64,000 nt of DNA from Lachnospiraceae bacterium (GTDB lineage Bacteria; Bacillota; Clostridia; Lachnospirales; Lachnospiraceae). The notes under the pieces were generated by a model. That model did not search any database. It saw nothing but the letters and a program-made list of their open reading frames with translations, and was not told the DNA's origin. This document shows, in pieces, positions 52,501-60,094 of the stretch (position 1 is the stretch's first letter; the number at the start of each line of letters is the position of its first letter). The translations under genes and the position numbers were made by a program. The stretch lies in the NCBI GenBank assembly GCA_015258065.1, contig JABZIZ010000003.1, forward strand, positions 124,001 to 188,000, written 5' to 3'.

Positions 52501-52891
52501 TGGCGAAATACAGCGGCTCGCTATTGCGAGAGCAATATTGAAGGATGCCCCTATCATCGTTTTGGACGAGGCCACCGCTTTTGCAGACCCGGAAAATGAA
52601 GCACAGATTCAACAGGCATTGAAAGAACTGACAAAAAACAAAACGGTAATTATGATTGCGCACCGTCTCTCTACTATTACCGATGCAGACCAAATCATCG
52701 TGATGAAGGGCGGACAGATAGCGGAGTACGGCAGACATGAGGAATTAGCTGCAAGACAGGGCGAATATGCCCGTATGTGGACAGAATATCAGAAGTCAAT
52801 TCGCTGGCAGATGGATAACGTAGGAAACACCGCAGGGGTGCACCATGATGCCCTGAAAAGCGGGCAGGAACAGGAGGCTGCATCATGCTGA
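49562..52891 (+). CDS. fused ECF double ATPase A2 and exporter-fold ABC subunit P2
   Basis: A 1109-residue protein with three ATPase domains. Residues 1-484 are an ECF A-A' protein: Walker A 41-49 and 303-311, signatures LSGGEKQ (147) and LSGGQQQ (394). Residues 485-1109 are a complete half transporter equivalent to P1: membrane region about 515-790, Walker A GHSGSGKST (about 874), signature LSGGEIQR (about 978), Walker B IIVLDEATAFADPE with variant D-loop. At the junction AAAGGGGG (50997-51004) stands 9 bases before ATG 51014 (Met485), so P2 may also be made separately. The equivalent genes in cassette 1 are separate. Confidence 0.9.
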   Translation: MVTFENVSFSYQTGMETPASAVVLKDVNLHIKKGECIVLCGKSGCGKTTMLRLVNGLAPHFYAGNLQGAVRVHGMDIPSSDLPKISRFVGSVFQNPRTQFFHMDTTGEMAFNLENQNMPREKMKKRLEEVAYHLHLEELLERDIFELSGGEKQQIACGSVYASLPEVVVLDEPSSNLDMESIQKLQKLIRTMKEDGKTILISEHRLWYLSGMTDRYILMDNGRIIRECEPKEINALTQQERTALGLRAVNPQQLHIMPETANRNLNQEPAIEIHGLTFNRGQRQVLDIRHLAIPKGAIVAVIGENGAGKSTLSLCLAGLLRHNGTIMIEGKTVPNKRLPETAFLVMQEAGHQLFSDSVMGELTLNNPSLTEEQAQAVLRELGLAGLENRHPGSLSGGQQQRLALATAICNRRPVMLYDEPTSGQDGDNLLRTVEIIRKANENAVCSLIVSHDPELIARCATHILHIHAGEVKKLLPLDERGNIYMWKVFREDAQIRKPQKTGIPRLLEFTAPFGPMLFLSQLLAGASALLLLAPFLCVYFAARELLDFLLGGSIDASALAYWGLWALGFELAGLIVNFIALLLSHKAAFHTEQNLKMAVLEHLSRLPLGYFEENSSGKLRKIIDENSKQTESYLAHQLPDLVGAQVSMVAAALLMLAVDWRIGLPVLVLMMIGFAFQMSMMGEETMNFMKRYQDAQEDMSHEAVEYVRGISVIKIFGQSVHSLRRFKEAIHAYRDDALAYTMACKPGYVAFNTVVNSSFLALIPAALIGMAAAADLETFAQNFLFYLIFAPACAAMLNKLMYMTNYKMQAVESMRRIDEILLTREQAEPREFKLPQGNDVRFDHVTFTYPTGEGPAISDVSFLAKGGTVTALVGHSGSGKSTIGSLIPRFYDIQEGCISIGGVALSSMNRKALMERVAFVFQNPKLLKASIEENVRGGKKNATAEDILNALHLAGCDDILEKLPDGIHTMIGGKGVYLSGGEIQRLAIARAILKDAPIIVLDEATAFADPENEAQIQQALKELTKNKTVIMIAHRLSTITDADQIIVMKGGQIAEYGRHEELAARQGEYARMWTEYQKSIRWQMDNVGNTAGVHHDALKSGQEQEAASC
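50997..51016 (+). promoter_or_regulatory. internal ribosome binding site and start for P2
   Basis: AAAGGGGG, a 9-base spacer and ATG sit exactly where the ECF ATPase ends and the half transporter begins. This allows an independent 625-residue P2 product from the same frame, or is a relic of two genes now joined. Confidence 0.6.
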
Positions 52892-54600
52892 AGAATTTAC
52901 TCGGATTGAGCGATGACGGAGTGCGTGAACTGAAAAGGGGTATCGCTGCCACAGCGATTTCCAATTTAGCGATTATGGCTCCCGTTTCGCTTTTAATGAT
53001 GGTAACGATGGCGCTTTTAGATAAAATATGTGGCGGCGAAGGTTTTACCCTCCGGTCAGATGTCATTTTGCTGATGGCAATAGGGCTTTGTGGAATTATC
53101 TTTTTAACACAATGGGTGCAGTACCATCTTACCTATACGGTTGCCTATCGGGAAAGCGCAAACCGGCGAATTACTCTGGCAGAAAAGCTGCGGCGGCTTC
53201 CGCTCTCTTTCTTTGGGCAGCGTGACCTTTCCGACCTGACGTCCACGATGATGGGTGACTGCTCAAAACTGGAACGGATATTCTCAAATGCAGTTCCGGG
53301 GCTGTTTGGAACAATCGTGATGTTCCTTGTGGTTTCCGCCTGCCTGCTCTGTGTCGACTGGCGTATGGGACTTTGCATTGTCCTTCCCGTTCCTGTTGCC
53401 GGTGTGATTGTATTTGCCGGAAGAAGGATGCAGCAGAATGCGGAGGAAAAGAATTACGATGCCTATCGTGCCGCTTATGACGGTGTGCAGGAGTATCTTG
53501 ATGTAGTTTCTGAACTTCGTTCTTCTGGAACGGAGCAGGAATATTTAGCCGGAGTAAGAAAAAAACTGGACAATGTAATTGCGTGTGCATTTCGCAATGA
53601 GCTTGTTCCCGGTACAGTAGTTACGCTTGCACAGTTTGTCCTTCGCTTCGGCCTGGTGACGGTGTTGCTTGTAGGTGGGGTTTTAATGACACAGGGAAGC
53701 CTCTCTGTTAATATGTTCCTGTTTTATCTGCTGATAGCAGGCAGGATTTATGAGCCGTTTGGCTCCTGCTTCATGCTGATGGCTGAAATGTTCTCCGCAC
53801 TGGTCAGTATCCGCCGGACAAAAGAAATGGAGGCTACTTCGGAACAGACCGGTGCGAATGTCTGCAATAATCAAGGCTTTGATATTGAATTTTCCAATGT
53901 GGAATTTTCCTATAAGGATACCCCTGTGTTGAAAGGCGTTTCCTTTGTAGCAAAGCAGGGGGAAATTACTGCACTTGTAGGACATTCCGGCAGTGGAAAA
54001 TCAACCGTATCCCGATTGGCAGCCCGCTTTTGGGATGCAGATAAGGGAAAGGTTCTGCTCGGCGGCGTGGATGTAAAGACCATAGAGCCGGAGGTGTTGT
54101 ATCGAAACTACTCCATTGTTTTTCAAGATGTTACCCTGTTTGACAATACCATAATGGAAAATATCCGGCTTGGTCGGCAAAACGCCACGGATGAGGAAGT
54201 GATAAAAGCTGCTAAAGCAGCAAGGTGTGAGGAATTTGTCTCCCGCTTGCCGGAGGGGTATCAAAGCAGAATCGGAGAAAACGGCTGTACCCTTTCCGGT
54301 GGCGAACGCCAGCGAATTTCCATCGCCCGTGCGATTTTGAAGGATGCGCCGGTCATTATTCTGGATGAAGCTACCGCATCTATGGATGTAGAAAATGAAA
54401 GCATGGTGCAGGAGGCGTTATCTGAACTTCTGCGCGATAAAACTGTACTCGTGATTGCCCACCGTATGCGTACTGTGGCAGGGGCAGACAAAATCGTGGT
54501 GCTGGAAGATGGCAAGGTTGCAGAACAGGGCAGACCGGAAGAGTTGATGAAGCATGGTGGTCTTTTCAGCAATATGGTAAGCCTGCAGGCGGGAAGCTAA
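52885..54600 (+). CDS. exporter-fold ABC transporter subunit Q2 (YbtQ/IrtB-like)
   Basis: A 571-residue half transporter, paralogue of Q1 and partner of P2. Membrane helices fill about 20-300. The nucleotide domain has Walker A GHSGSGKST (about 365-373), LSGGERQR, Walker B VIILDEATASMDVE and IAHRM. It overlaps the fused gene by 7 bases, so stoichiometric synthesis with P2 is likely. A terminator follows. Confidence 0.87.
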   Translation: MLKNLLGLSDDGVRELKRGIAATAISNLAIMAPVSLLMMVTMALLDKICGGEGFTLRSDVILLMAIGLCGIIFLTQWVQYHLTYTVAYRESANRRITLAEKLRRLPLSFFGQRDLSDLTSTMMGDCSKLERIFSNAVPGLFGTIVMFLVVSACLLCVDWRMGLCIVLPVPVAGVIVFAGRRMQQNAEEKNYDAYRAAYDGVQEYLDVVSELRSSGTEQEYLAGVRKKLDNVIACAFRNELVPGTVVTLAQFVLRFGLVTVLLVGGVLMTQGSLSVNMFLFYLLIAGRIYEPFGSCFMLMAEMFSALVSIRRTKEMEATSEQTGANVCNNQGFDIEFSNVEFSYKDTPVLKGVSFVAKQGEITALVGHSGSGKSTVSRLAARFWDADKGKVLLGGVDVKTIEPEVLYRNYSIVFQDVTLFDNTIMENIRLGRQNATDEEVIKAAKAARCEEFVSRLPEGYQSRIGENGCTLSGGERQRISIARAILKDAPVIILDEATASMDVENESMVQEALSELLRDKTVLVIAHRMRTVAGADKIVVLEDGKVAEQGRPEELMKHGGLFSNMVSLQAGS

Positions 54601-54628
54601 TAAGATCATCTGTCATATGTTATGGGTT

Positions 54629-54688
54629 AAAGGACAAGGTAGCACCTTTTTTGCGTGCACTGCCTTGTCCTTTACTATTGATTTTTGG
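54629..54688 (+). terminator. terminator of the ECF2-ABC2 operon
   Basis: A 14-bp stem (AAAGGACAAGGTAG with CTGCCTTGTCCTTT, one G-T pair) encloses a 17-base loop. It is followed by ACTATTGATTTTTGG. Confidence 0.75.
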
Positions 54689-54745
54689 GAGATGTGGGGC
54701 AAATCCGCATCCCTTTGAAGATTGGACGGGAGTCCTTAAACGAAT

Positions 54746-54777
54746 CGGAACCGACGTGACCTGACACGCCGGTTCCG
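54746..54777. repeat. GC-rich hairpin
   Basis: CGGAACCGACGTG (54746-54758) and CACGCCGGTTCCG (54765-54777) pair with one mismatch around a 6-base loop. AACAAAACACTTTTT follows. It may be a second terminator or a recombination site of a former mobile element. Confidence 0.55.
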
Positions 54778-55009
54778 AACAAAACACTTTTTACTTCCTT
54801 ATGGGACGCTGCCTAAAGCAGAGTCGTTTTTTTTCTCCAGTGAATGCTTCTTTTAAGCTTCTTTACCTATCTTTTCTTCCATGCCAAAAGCCATGATATT
54901 TCTTTTGCACTATTAAACTGCGGAAAAGCACAGTTTGTCATCTGCCTTGTGATAAGCGAACTGACACAATACAGAGATTTAAGCTTTTCCCCAATGGAAT
55001 TCACACCCA

Positions 55010-55417
55010 TCATAACTTCGCCAAAAACTCTGTCGCGGTCAGTGCTGTAACATCACTTTCCCTGAAATCCTTCTCATTTCTTGTAATAATATAATCAGCA
55101 TGAATCCTCTTCGCCGTAGCCGACTGAATGGCATCTTCAAAATCATCCCACTGCATTTCTGCGGCCGAACTCATATCGCTAACATTAAGATTCTCAAATG
55201 TAAAAATGAGCGACAGTTTCTTTAAAACTTCGTTTATTTTCTCTGCATCCAATTCTTTTCGCATCACATAAACCAGATTGGCAAAAGTTAAAGCTGAAAC
55301 ATACCCCTCCGCCTGCTTCGTCTCACAAATCTTCCAGATTCTAACGGAGTCTGCGAAGTATGGCTGTCTTTTCTGAAGCACATCCAGAAGAGTATTTCCG
55401 TCAATTAGTAACTTCAT
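55010..55417 (-). CDS. PIN-domain toxin of a type II toxin-antitoxin pair
   Basis: A 135-residue PIN-fold ribonuclease (VapC-like). Acidic residues typical of the active site are in LLIDGNTLLDVL (Asp5), WDDFEDAIQSA (about 90-100) and the C-terminal DYIITRNEKDF (about 108-118). It overlaps the antitoxin gene by 17 bases. The usual Asp-x-Asn start of the domain reads DGN here, as in many PIN toxins. Confidence 0.86.
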   Translation of the reverse strand: MKLLIDGNTLLDVLQKRQPYFADSVRIWKICETKQAEGYVSALTFANLVYVMRKELDAEKINEVLKKLSLIFTFENLNVSDMSSAAEMQWDDFEDAIQSATAKRIHADYIITRNEKDFRESDVTALTATEFLAKL

Positions 55418-55649
55418 ACTTCTCCTTCAAACTTTGTTCTCTTACCTTGTCTATATCCGTATCACCTTTCAGTATCCCTGCAAGAGAATCCGTTAAATAA
55501 GATACTGCCTTTCCTCGCGGAATAAGCCGACCTACCTCTTTACCATTTTTTGTGACGATAATCTCACTGCCCTCCTGAACCATAGCAAGATACCTGCCAA
55601 AGTTGTTCTGCATCTCCGTTGCTGTAGCAGTTGCTGTATTTCCTATCAT
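55401..55649 (-). CDS. Phd/YefM-type antitoxin
   Basis: An 82-residue antitoxin. The N-terminal DNA-binding part reads TEMQNNFGRYLAMVQEGSEI followed by VTKNGKEVGRLIP, the Phd/YefM pattern; the acidic/basic C-terminus should wrap the toxin. Start 55649 is behind GGGAGGTGG; an ATG at 55664 is in frame but lies on that site. The promoter carries two palindromes likely to be its own operators. Confidence 0.87.
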   Translation of the reverse strand: MIGNTATATATEMQNNFGRYLAMVQEGSEIIVTKNGKEVGRLIPRGKAVSYLTDSLAGILKGDTDIDKVREQSLKEKYEVTN

Positions 55650-55666
55650 AGTACCACCTCCCATTT

Positions 55667-55704
55667 ATATTAGCTAATATCAATATATACCTTTTTAGCT
55701 AAAA
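55667..55704 (-). promoter_or_regulatory. double TTAGCTAA operator of the toxin-antitoxin pair
   Basis: Two perfect palindromes, ATATTAGCTAATAT (55667-55680) and TTTTAGCTAAAA (55693-55704), share the core TTAGCTAA with centres 25 bp apart. TATATT lies between them as a possible -10 element. This fits autoregulation by the Phd-type antitoxin. Confidence 0.7.
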
Positions 55705-55719
55705 TTCAAGATTGCCCTT

Positions 55720-55749
55720 AAAAAAAGCACTGCAAAACTGCAGTGCTTT
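55720..55749 (-). terminator. rho-independent terminator after the RclA-like gene
   Basis: A perfect 11-bp stem AAAGCACTGCA/TGCAGTGCTTT with a 4-base loop runs into a T tract on the minus strand. It insulates the toxin-antitoxin promoter from the oxidoreductase gene. The 139 bases up to that gene's stop hold nothing recognised. Confidence 0.88.
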
Positions 55750-55888
55750 ACTTTCGTAAAATCCCCAGTATCAAAAGATGCAGAGGATAGAATGCATAAG
55801 TCCTACAAAGATGCCGTTCCCCATTCGACACAAGTTTTCCTTTTTTCCATTTTTTACAGCATAAACCTCGCACTAGTCTCGTCGAACT

Positions 55889-57256
55889 TTATTTTACCGC
55901 CCCAAACAAATCGTTCAGCGCTTCCGCCATAGTCGGGTGGGTGAAAATCTGGTTTGCAAGCACCGTGTAAGGCTGCTTTGTCATCATCGCTAAAACTATG
56001 ATATTAATTACTTCGTGGGACTCTTCACCGAACAAGGTCACGCCCAAAATCTGATTGTTTTCGGCATCTACAACTGCCTTGTACAGTCCGGTTTGATTTC
56101 CGAGGATTTTCGCCTTGGGAATCGCAGTAACCGGTAAGGTCGCCACTTTAATTTTGTAGCCTTTTTCTCTCGCTTCCTTTTCACTGAGTCCCACTCTGGA
56201 AAATGTCGGATGAAGAAAGGCGGAGAAAGCAAGAGGCTGGCGATTATTTCTTTCGTAGCTTCCCTGATTATCCAAAAAGCTCTTTACAATTCGGAAATCA
56301 TCTAAGGAAACATAGGTAAACTGCGGCCCTCCGTTCACATCTCCCATAGCAAAAATGTGCGCCTGATTGCTCTGCAGGTGCTCATTTACCTTGATAAAAC
56401 CTCTTTCAGAAACTTCCACACCTGCATTTTCCAAGTGCAGCTCTTCCGTGTTCGCCTGTCGACCGGTTGCAACAAGAAAAGCCTCCACGGAAAGCTCTTT
56501 CTTTTCGCCATTTACCGTGTAGGAAAGATGAACCGCCTTTTCATCCTGCGTTACCTGATTCAGTGCGGCATGAAACAGGAAGTCCACTCCCATTGCCTGA
56601 TAGGAGGAAAATACTTCCTTCGCTACATCCTCATCTTCTCTCGGTAATATCCGATCTCCCTGATCAATGATCGTAACTTTTGTACCGAACTTCGCATAGC
56701 TCGCCGCAAATTCCAGCCCGATAAAACCACTACCGAGAATCGCCAGGCTCTTCGGGAATTCTTCCAGATCCATCAGCGTTTCGCTGGTATGAATGCGTCT
56801 TCCGACTTCCAAGCCGGGAACACTTGGGATAAACGGTCTTGCACCGGTATTAACAAAGATGCGCTCCGCATAAACTTCAGATACCTCGCTGCCATTCGTA
56901 ACCTGTACGGTATGCTCATCTTTAAAAGAAGCCAGTCCATCAAGGACCTCCACATTTTCATTGCTTGCCACCTTGTCGTAATTTGCCTTATTCAGCTTGG
57001 CAATCAGTGCTTTCTTCTGCAAAACGGCATTTTTATAGTATTCCGCGTCACTTTCCCCACTAAATCCTCTTCTGTCCGCAGCAGTTGCCAGAAACTTAGA
57101 AGGAATGCAGCCTACATTGATGCAGGTTCCACCATACATCAGAGGGGATTTTTCCACCAAAACGGTCGTCTCGCCCTTATTTCCAAGATAATTCGCAAGG
57201 GTCTTCCCCGCCTTACCAAATCCGATGATTAAGTTTTCTACTTTTTTATTGCTCAT
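55889..57256 (-). CDS. RclA/Har-like pyridine nucleotide-disulfide oxidoreductase
   Basis: A 455-residue flavoprotein disulfide reductase. The FAD motif is LIIGFGKAGKTLA (9-21), very like RclA; the redox-active pair is Cys45/Cys50 in GGTCINVGCIPSK; the NADH motif is LAILGSGFIGLEFAASYA; and the dimer-interface His-Glu is in FTHPTMAEAL. Characterised RclA/Har enzymes protect against reactive chlorine species or hypothiocyanous acid. Start 57256 is chosen by family alignment over GTG 57295. Dihydrolipoamide dehydrogenase is less likely, since no dehydrogenase-complex genes are nearby. Confidence 0.85.
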   Translation of the reverse strand: MSNKKVENLIIGFGKAGKTLANYLGNKGETTVLVEKSPLMYGGTCINVGCIPSKFLATAADRRGFSGESDAEYYKNAVLQKKALIAKLNKANYDKVASNENVEVLDGLASFKDEHTVQVTNGSEVSEVYAERIFVNTGARPFIPSVPGLEVGRRIHTSETLMDLEEFPKSLAILGSGFIGLEFAASYAKFGTKVTIIDQGDRILPREDEDVAKEVFSSYQAMGVDFLFHAALNQVTQDEKAVHLSYTVNGEKKELSVEAFLVATGRQANTEELHLENAGVEVSERGFIKVNEHLQSNQAHIFAMGDVNGGPQFTYVSLDDFRIVKSFLDNQGSYERNNRQPLAFSAFLHPTFSRVGLSEKEAREKGYKIKVATLPVTAIPKAKILGNQTGLYKAVVDAENNQILGVTLFGEESHEVINIIVLAMMTKQPYTVLANQIFTHPTMAEALNDLFGAVK

Positions 57257-57556
57257 GTTCTTCTTGTATGATGTTTTCAGAAGCAAAAACACCACTTTCC
57301 TTTCTTTTTAATATCGTGGTTCAATACATTCAGATACTGTGTACTTTTGATCTTATTCTTATATGAGGGATCAATATATTTTTAATTCTTTGTTCTAATT
57401 TATCACATTTTATTGAATTTATCCATAAATATTACACATTTTCAACAATCTCCTTCCAAACTCTCCTCTATGCCACTCACCCTGGGAAGTCCTGATTTAG
57501 TTTCCGGCTTCTTTTACCGATATATTTACGGAATGTGCTATGATGGGATAGTTGCA

Positions 57557-59695
57557 ATGACTGGGAATACAGAGATGGAACAAGAGATGAAAGACCCGAT
57601 TTTTGAAGAAGAGCAGGCGCACCTGCATACCACCTACCGCACGCTGTGTGAGATGAAGACAGACCTGGAAGACAAGCTGCAGAAACTTGAACAGCAGGCG
57701 GCAGAAGAAAAAAATGACATCCGGGACAATCTGCGTCTGGATACGGCAGATGATGAGGTTTTAATGGAGTCCTACGCCGAAATGGGGACCTGGAACCGGT
57801 ATGTGGACAGCATGAATGTCACCAGTGATCTGCTGACACACCGGCTAAAAAAACTGGACGTGCTATTAAAGGCACCCTATTTTGCACGGGTCACTCTACA
57901 GTTTTCACCGGAGGAAGAGGCGGAAGACTATTATATCGGCTCTGCTGCCGTGTCAAAAAACAGCGTGGATCCGCTGATCATCGATTGGCGAAGCCCGATT
58001 GCGGAAACCTATTACAATCAGGAAAACGGTAAAACTTCCTATGAGGTAAACGGAAGGCGAATCGAAGCCGACCTGCTGCTTCGCAGACAGTTTGACCTCA
58101 GACAGGATCAGCTGAATGCCTACTTCGATACCCAGATCGCCATTGAAGATAAACTCCTCTTACAGTCCCTTTCCAGGCATCAAACCGGCAAAATGAAGGA
58201 TATTACCGCCCAAATTCAGAGGGAGCAGAATGCGGTCATCCGACATCCGGACGTCCCCGCTCTTCTTGTAAACGGCATTGCCGGAAGCGGCAAAACGTCC
58301 ATTCTGCTGCAGCGAATCGCCTACTTATTTTACAGGCAGCGCGAAACTTTGCGCCCGGAACAGGTCTGTCTGCTCACGCTCAATCCGGTTTTCCGCGAAT
58401 ACATTGATACTGTGCTGCCGGATCTGGGTGAGAGCAACCCCAATACCCTGACCTGGGCAGAATTCATGGACGAGAGACATCTCCCCTTCCATGACGGTGC
58501 GCATCCCAAAACCAGTCTCTCTGATCTCACAAGGTTGGAGGAAGCTCTTCCTTCTTATATGCTTGGTCCGGAAGATTTCTTTCCGGTATACCAAAAAGAA
58601 AGGCTTCTTTTATCTGTGCAAAAAATTGCCGAAACAGCGGAAGGCTTCCGGCATTTTGGAACCGGCGTTCGGCTCATCAATGTCCTTTCCCTGGAACTGG
58701 AAAATGAGATCAAGAGAATGATCCGAGGCGGAAACACAAAGGCAGACTCCTCTGCAGATGGCGAGGACGAGGCAGAAGATAACGATGAAGAAGCTGCAGA
58801 TCCCTTCCAGATCCCCCTGGATCATGCAAACGAGAACCGCCTGCAAAATGACAACGGAGGTGCTCTGAAAACCCTTCGCACCTGTGCCTTTCTCAATTTC
58901 CGTCATATTGCAGAAAAACTGTTGTACCGGAGCAATGTGACTGCCCTGGAGCTCCTTTACCTGCGCATGCTACTCACCGGAGAGTCAGACAAAAATACCA
59001 AATACGTCATGATAGATGAGGTACAGGACTATACCGCTGCGCAGCTTCGTCTTCTCCTGCGTTTTTTTCCCAAGGCAAAATTTATGCTACTGGGGGATGA
59101 GTTTCAGGCCATTCGAGAGGATACTGCCACCTTTGCTCAGATCAGAGACCTTTTCTTAGAGGCAAACAGAAAGGTCACGGAACTCAACCTCTTTACCTGC
59201 TATCGCTCGACTCCGGAAATCACGACCCTATTTACCTCGCTGCTACCCAAGGAACTTCGCGTGCATGCTGCTTCGGTACAAAGAGAAGGCACCCCTTGTG
59301 AAATCATTTCCTGCTCTTCCTATGAAGAACAGAATCAGGCGCTTCTGGCTGCCATTTCCCGTATCGACTGCGAGCACGGACTCACCGCCGTCATCTGCAA
59401 AAACCACAGGAGCCTGCAACACATGAGCGAGATCCTGCCTGAAATCCCCATGATTGAAGGAAGCGGCAAGCTTCCCGACCACGGCATTTTTTTAATCGAA
59501 CTTTCTTATGTCAAAGGACTGGAGTTCGATCACGTGATCTTGCCTGATCTCACACTGCCCTTGAAATTCTCCGGCGATCAAACCAGATTTGAAGAAGTGG
59601 ACAAAATGGATCTGCTCCTCAGACACCGTCTCTATACCACAGTGTCCCGTGCCACGCAAAAGCTGGTCATGCTTTGCCTGCAAGTTTCTCCATAA
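57557..59695 (+). CDS. HelD-like RNA polymerase-recycling helicase
   Basis: A superfamily 1 UvrD-like ATPase of about 712 residues. An N-terminal coiled coil precedes the IDWRSPIAETYY segment (about 150-162), found in HelD proteins, then Walker A GIAGSGKTS, motif II MIDEVQDYT, motif III LLGDEFQAI and C-terminal TTVSRATQKLVML. HelD removes stalled RNA polymerase from DNA. An acidic insertion (about 395-420) is present. TATGAT at 57538 looks like a -10 element, so the start is 57557 or a later ATG (57575), not the upstream ATG at 57413. The 3' end overlaps the convergent DUF488 gene by 29 bases. Confidence 0.87.
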   Translation: MTGNTEMEQEMKDPIFEEEQAHLHTTYRTLCEMKTDLEDKLQKLEQQAAEEKNDIRDNLRLDTADDEVLMESYAEMGTWNRYVDSMNVTSDLLTHRLKKLDVLLKAPYFARVTLQFSPEEEAEDYYIGSAAVSKNSVDPLIIDWRSPIAETYYNQENGKTSYEVNGRRIEADLLLRRQFDLRQDQLNAYFDTQIAIEDKLLLQSLSRHQTGKMKDITAQIQREQNAVIRHPDVPALLVNGIAGSGKTSILLQRIAYLFYRQRETLRPEQVCLLTLNPVFREYIDTVLPDLGESNPNTLTWAEFMDERHLPFHDGAHPKTSLSDLTRLEEALPSYMLGPEDFFPVYQKERLLLSVQKIAETAEGFRHFGTGVRLINVLSLELENEIKRMIRGGNTKADSSADGEDEAEDNDEEAADPFQIPLDHANENRLQNDNGGALKTLRTCAFLNFRHIAEKLLYRSNVTALELLYLRMLLTGESDKNTKYVMIDEVQDYTAAQLRLLLRFFPKAKFMLLGDEFQAIREDTATFAQIRDLFLEANRKVTELNLFTCYRSTPEITTLFTSLLPKELRVHAASVQREGTPCEIISCSSYEEQNQALLAAISRIDCEHGLTAVICKNHRSLQHMSEILPEIPMIEGSGKLPDHGIFLIELSYVKGLEFDHVILPDLTLPLKFSGDQTRFEEVDKMDLLLRHRLYTTVSRATQKLVMLCLQVSP

Positions 59696-60041
59696 GCCAG
59701 TCGCGCATCACCACCGCATTATTGCGTTCCTCATCTTTTGCCGCATAGAGCAGCACAAGATCCTGCTCTTTCAATGCGTCCTTGCAGGTTTGAATCCATT
59801 TCTCCTTCCCGGGCGCTTCCTCCAGTTCTCTAAGGTAGCGCTCCTTAAATTCCGGAAAGCGCTCCGGAATATGGGAAAAAAATTTCCGCAATTCATTCGA
59901 AGGAGCAATTTCTTTCTCCCAGAGATCCACCTTCGCATCCACCTTTTTGATCCCTCTGGGCCACAACCGATCCACCAAAACACGCAGACCCTGCGCCTGC
60001 TCTTTCTCATAAATCCTTTGACAAATCATCTGATGTTTCAT
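59667..60041 (-). CDS. DUF488-family protein
   Basis: A 124-residue DUF488/COG3189 protein with the family marks RVLVDRLWPRGIKK (about 20-33) and LLYAAKDEERNNAVVM near the C-terminus. Function unknown. Start 60041 follows AGAGGTGA; longer frames to 60137 run over the promoter. TATAAT (60092-60087, preceded by TGC) is a likely -10 element. It converges with the HelD gene. Confidence 0.85.
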   Translation of the reverse strand: MKHQMICQRIYEKEQAQGLRVLVDRLWPRGIKKVDAKVDLWEKEIAPSNELRKFFSHIPERFPEFKERYLRELEEAPGKEKWIQTCKDALKEQDLVLLYAAKDEERNNAVVMRDWLMEKLAGKA

Positions 60042-60094
60042 CACTTCACCTCTACGAACGAACCATTTGCTTTTATTCTCAATAGAATTATAGC

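Larger units (their letters stand above)
54601..55009. other. 409-base intergenic region, right edge of the transporter region
   Basis: Holds the terminator at 54629 and a second GC-rich hairpin (54746-54777). I find no convincing gene; a 68-codon plus-strand frame at 54844 has no ribosome binding site and runs into the toxin gene. The GC-rich hairpin recalls the GC-rich inverted repeats at the left edge (39205-39334). Confidence 0.5.

Noticed and set aside
54844..55050. 68-codon plus-strand reading frame
   Set aside because: No ribosome binding site, no family resemblance, and its end runs into the toxin gene on the other strand.
55667..55704. Further copies of the TTAG-N6-CTAA operator
   Set aside because: The TTAGCTAA palindromes at the toxin-antitoxin promoter have the half-sites abutting with no 6-base spacer, so they are a different element.
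55889..57256. Mercuric reductase or dihydrolipoamide dehydrogenase
   Set aside because: No N-terminal heavy-metal domain or C-terminal Cys pair for mercury, no dehydrogenase-complex genes nearby, and the N-terminal motif matches RclA.
57413..57556. Longer N-terminus of the HelD-like protein
   Set aside because: These 48 codons precede a good -10 element (TATGAT near 57538), lack a ribosome binding site and do not resemble the family.
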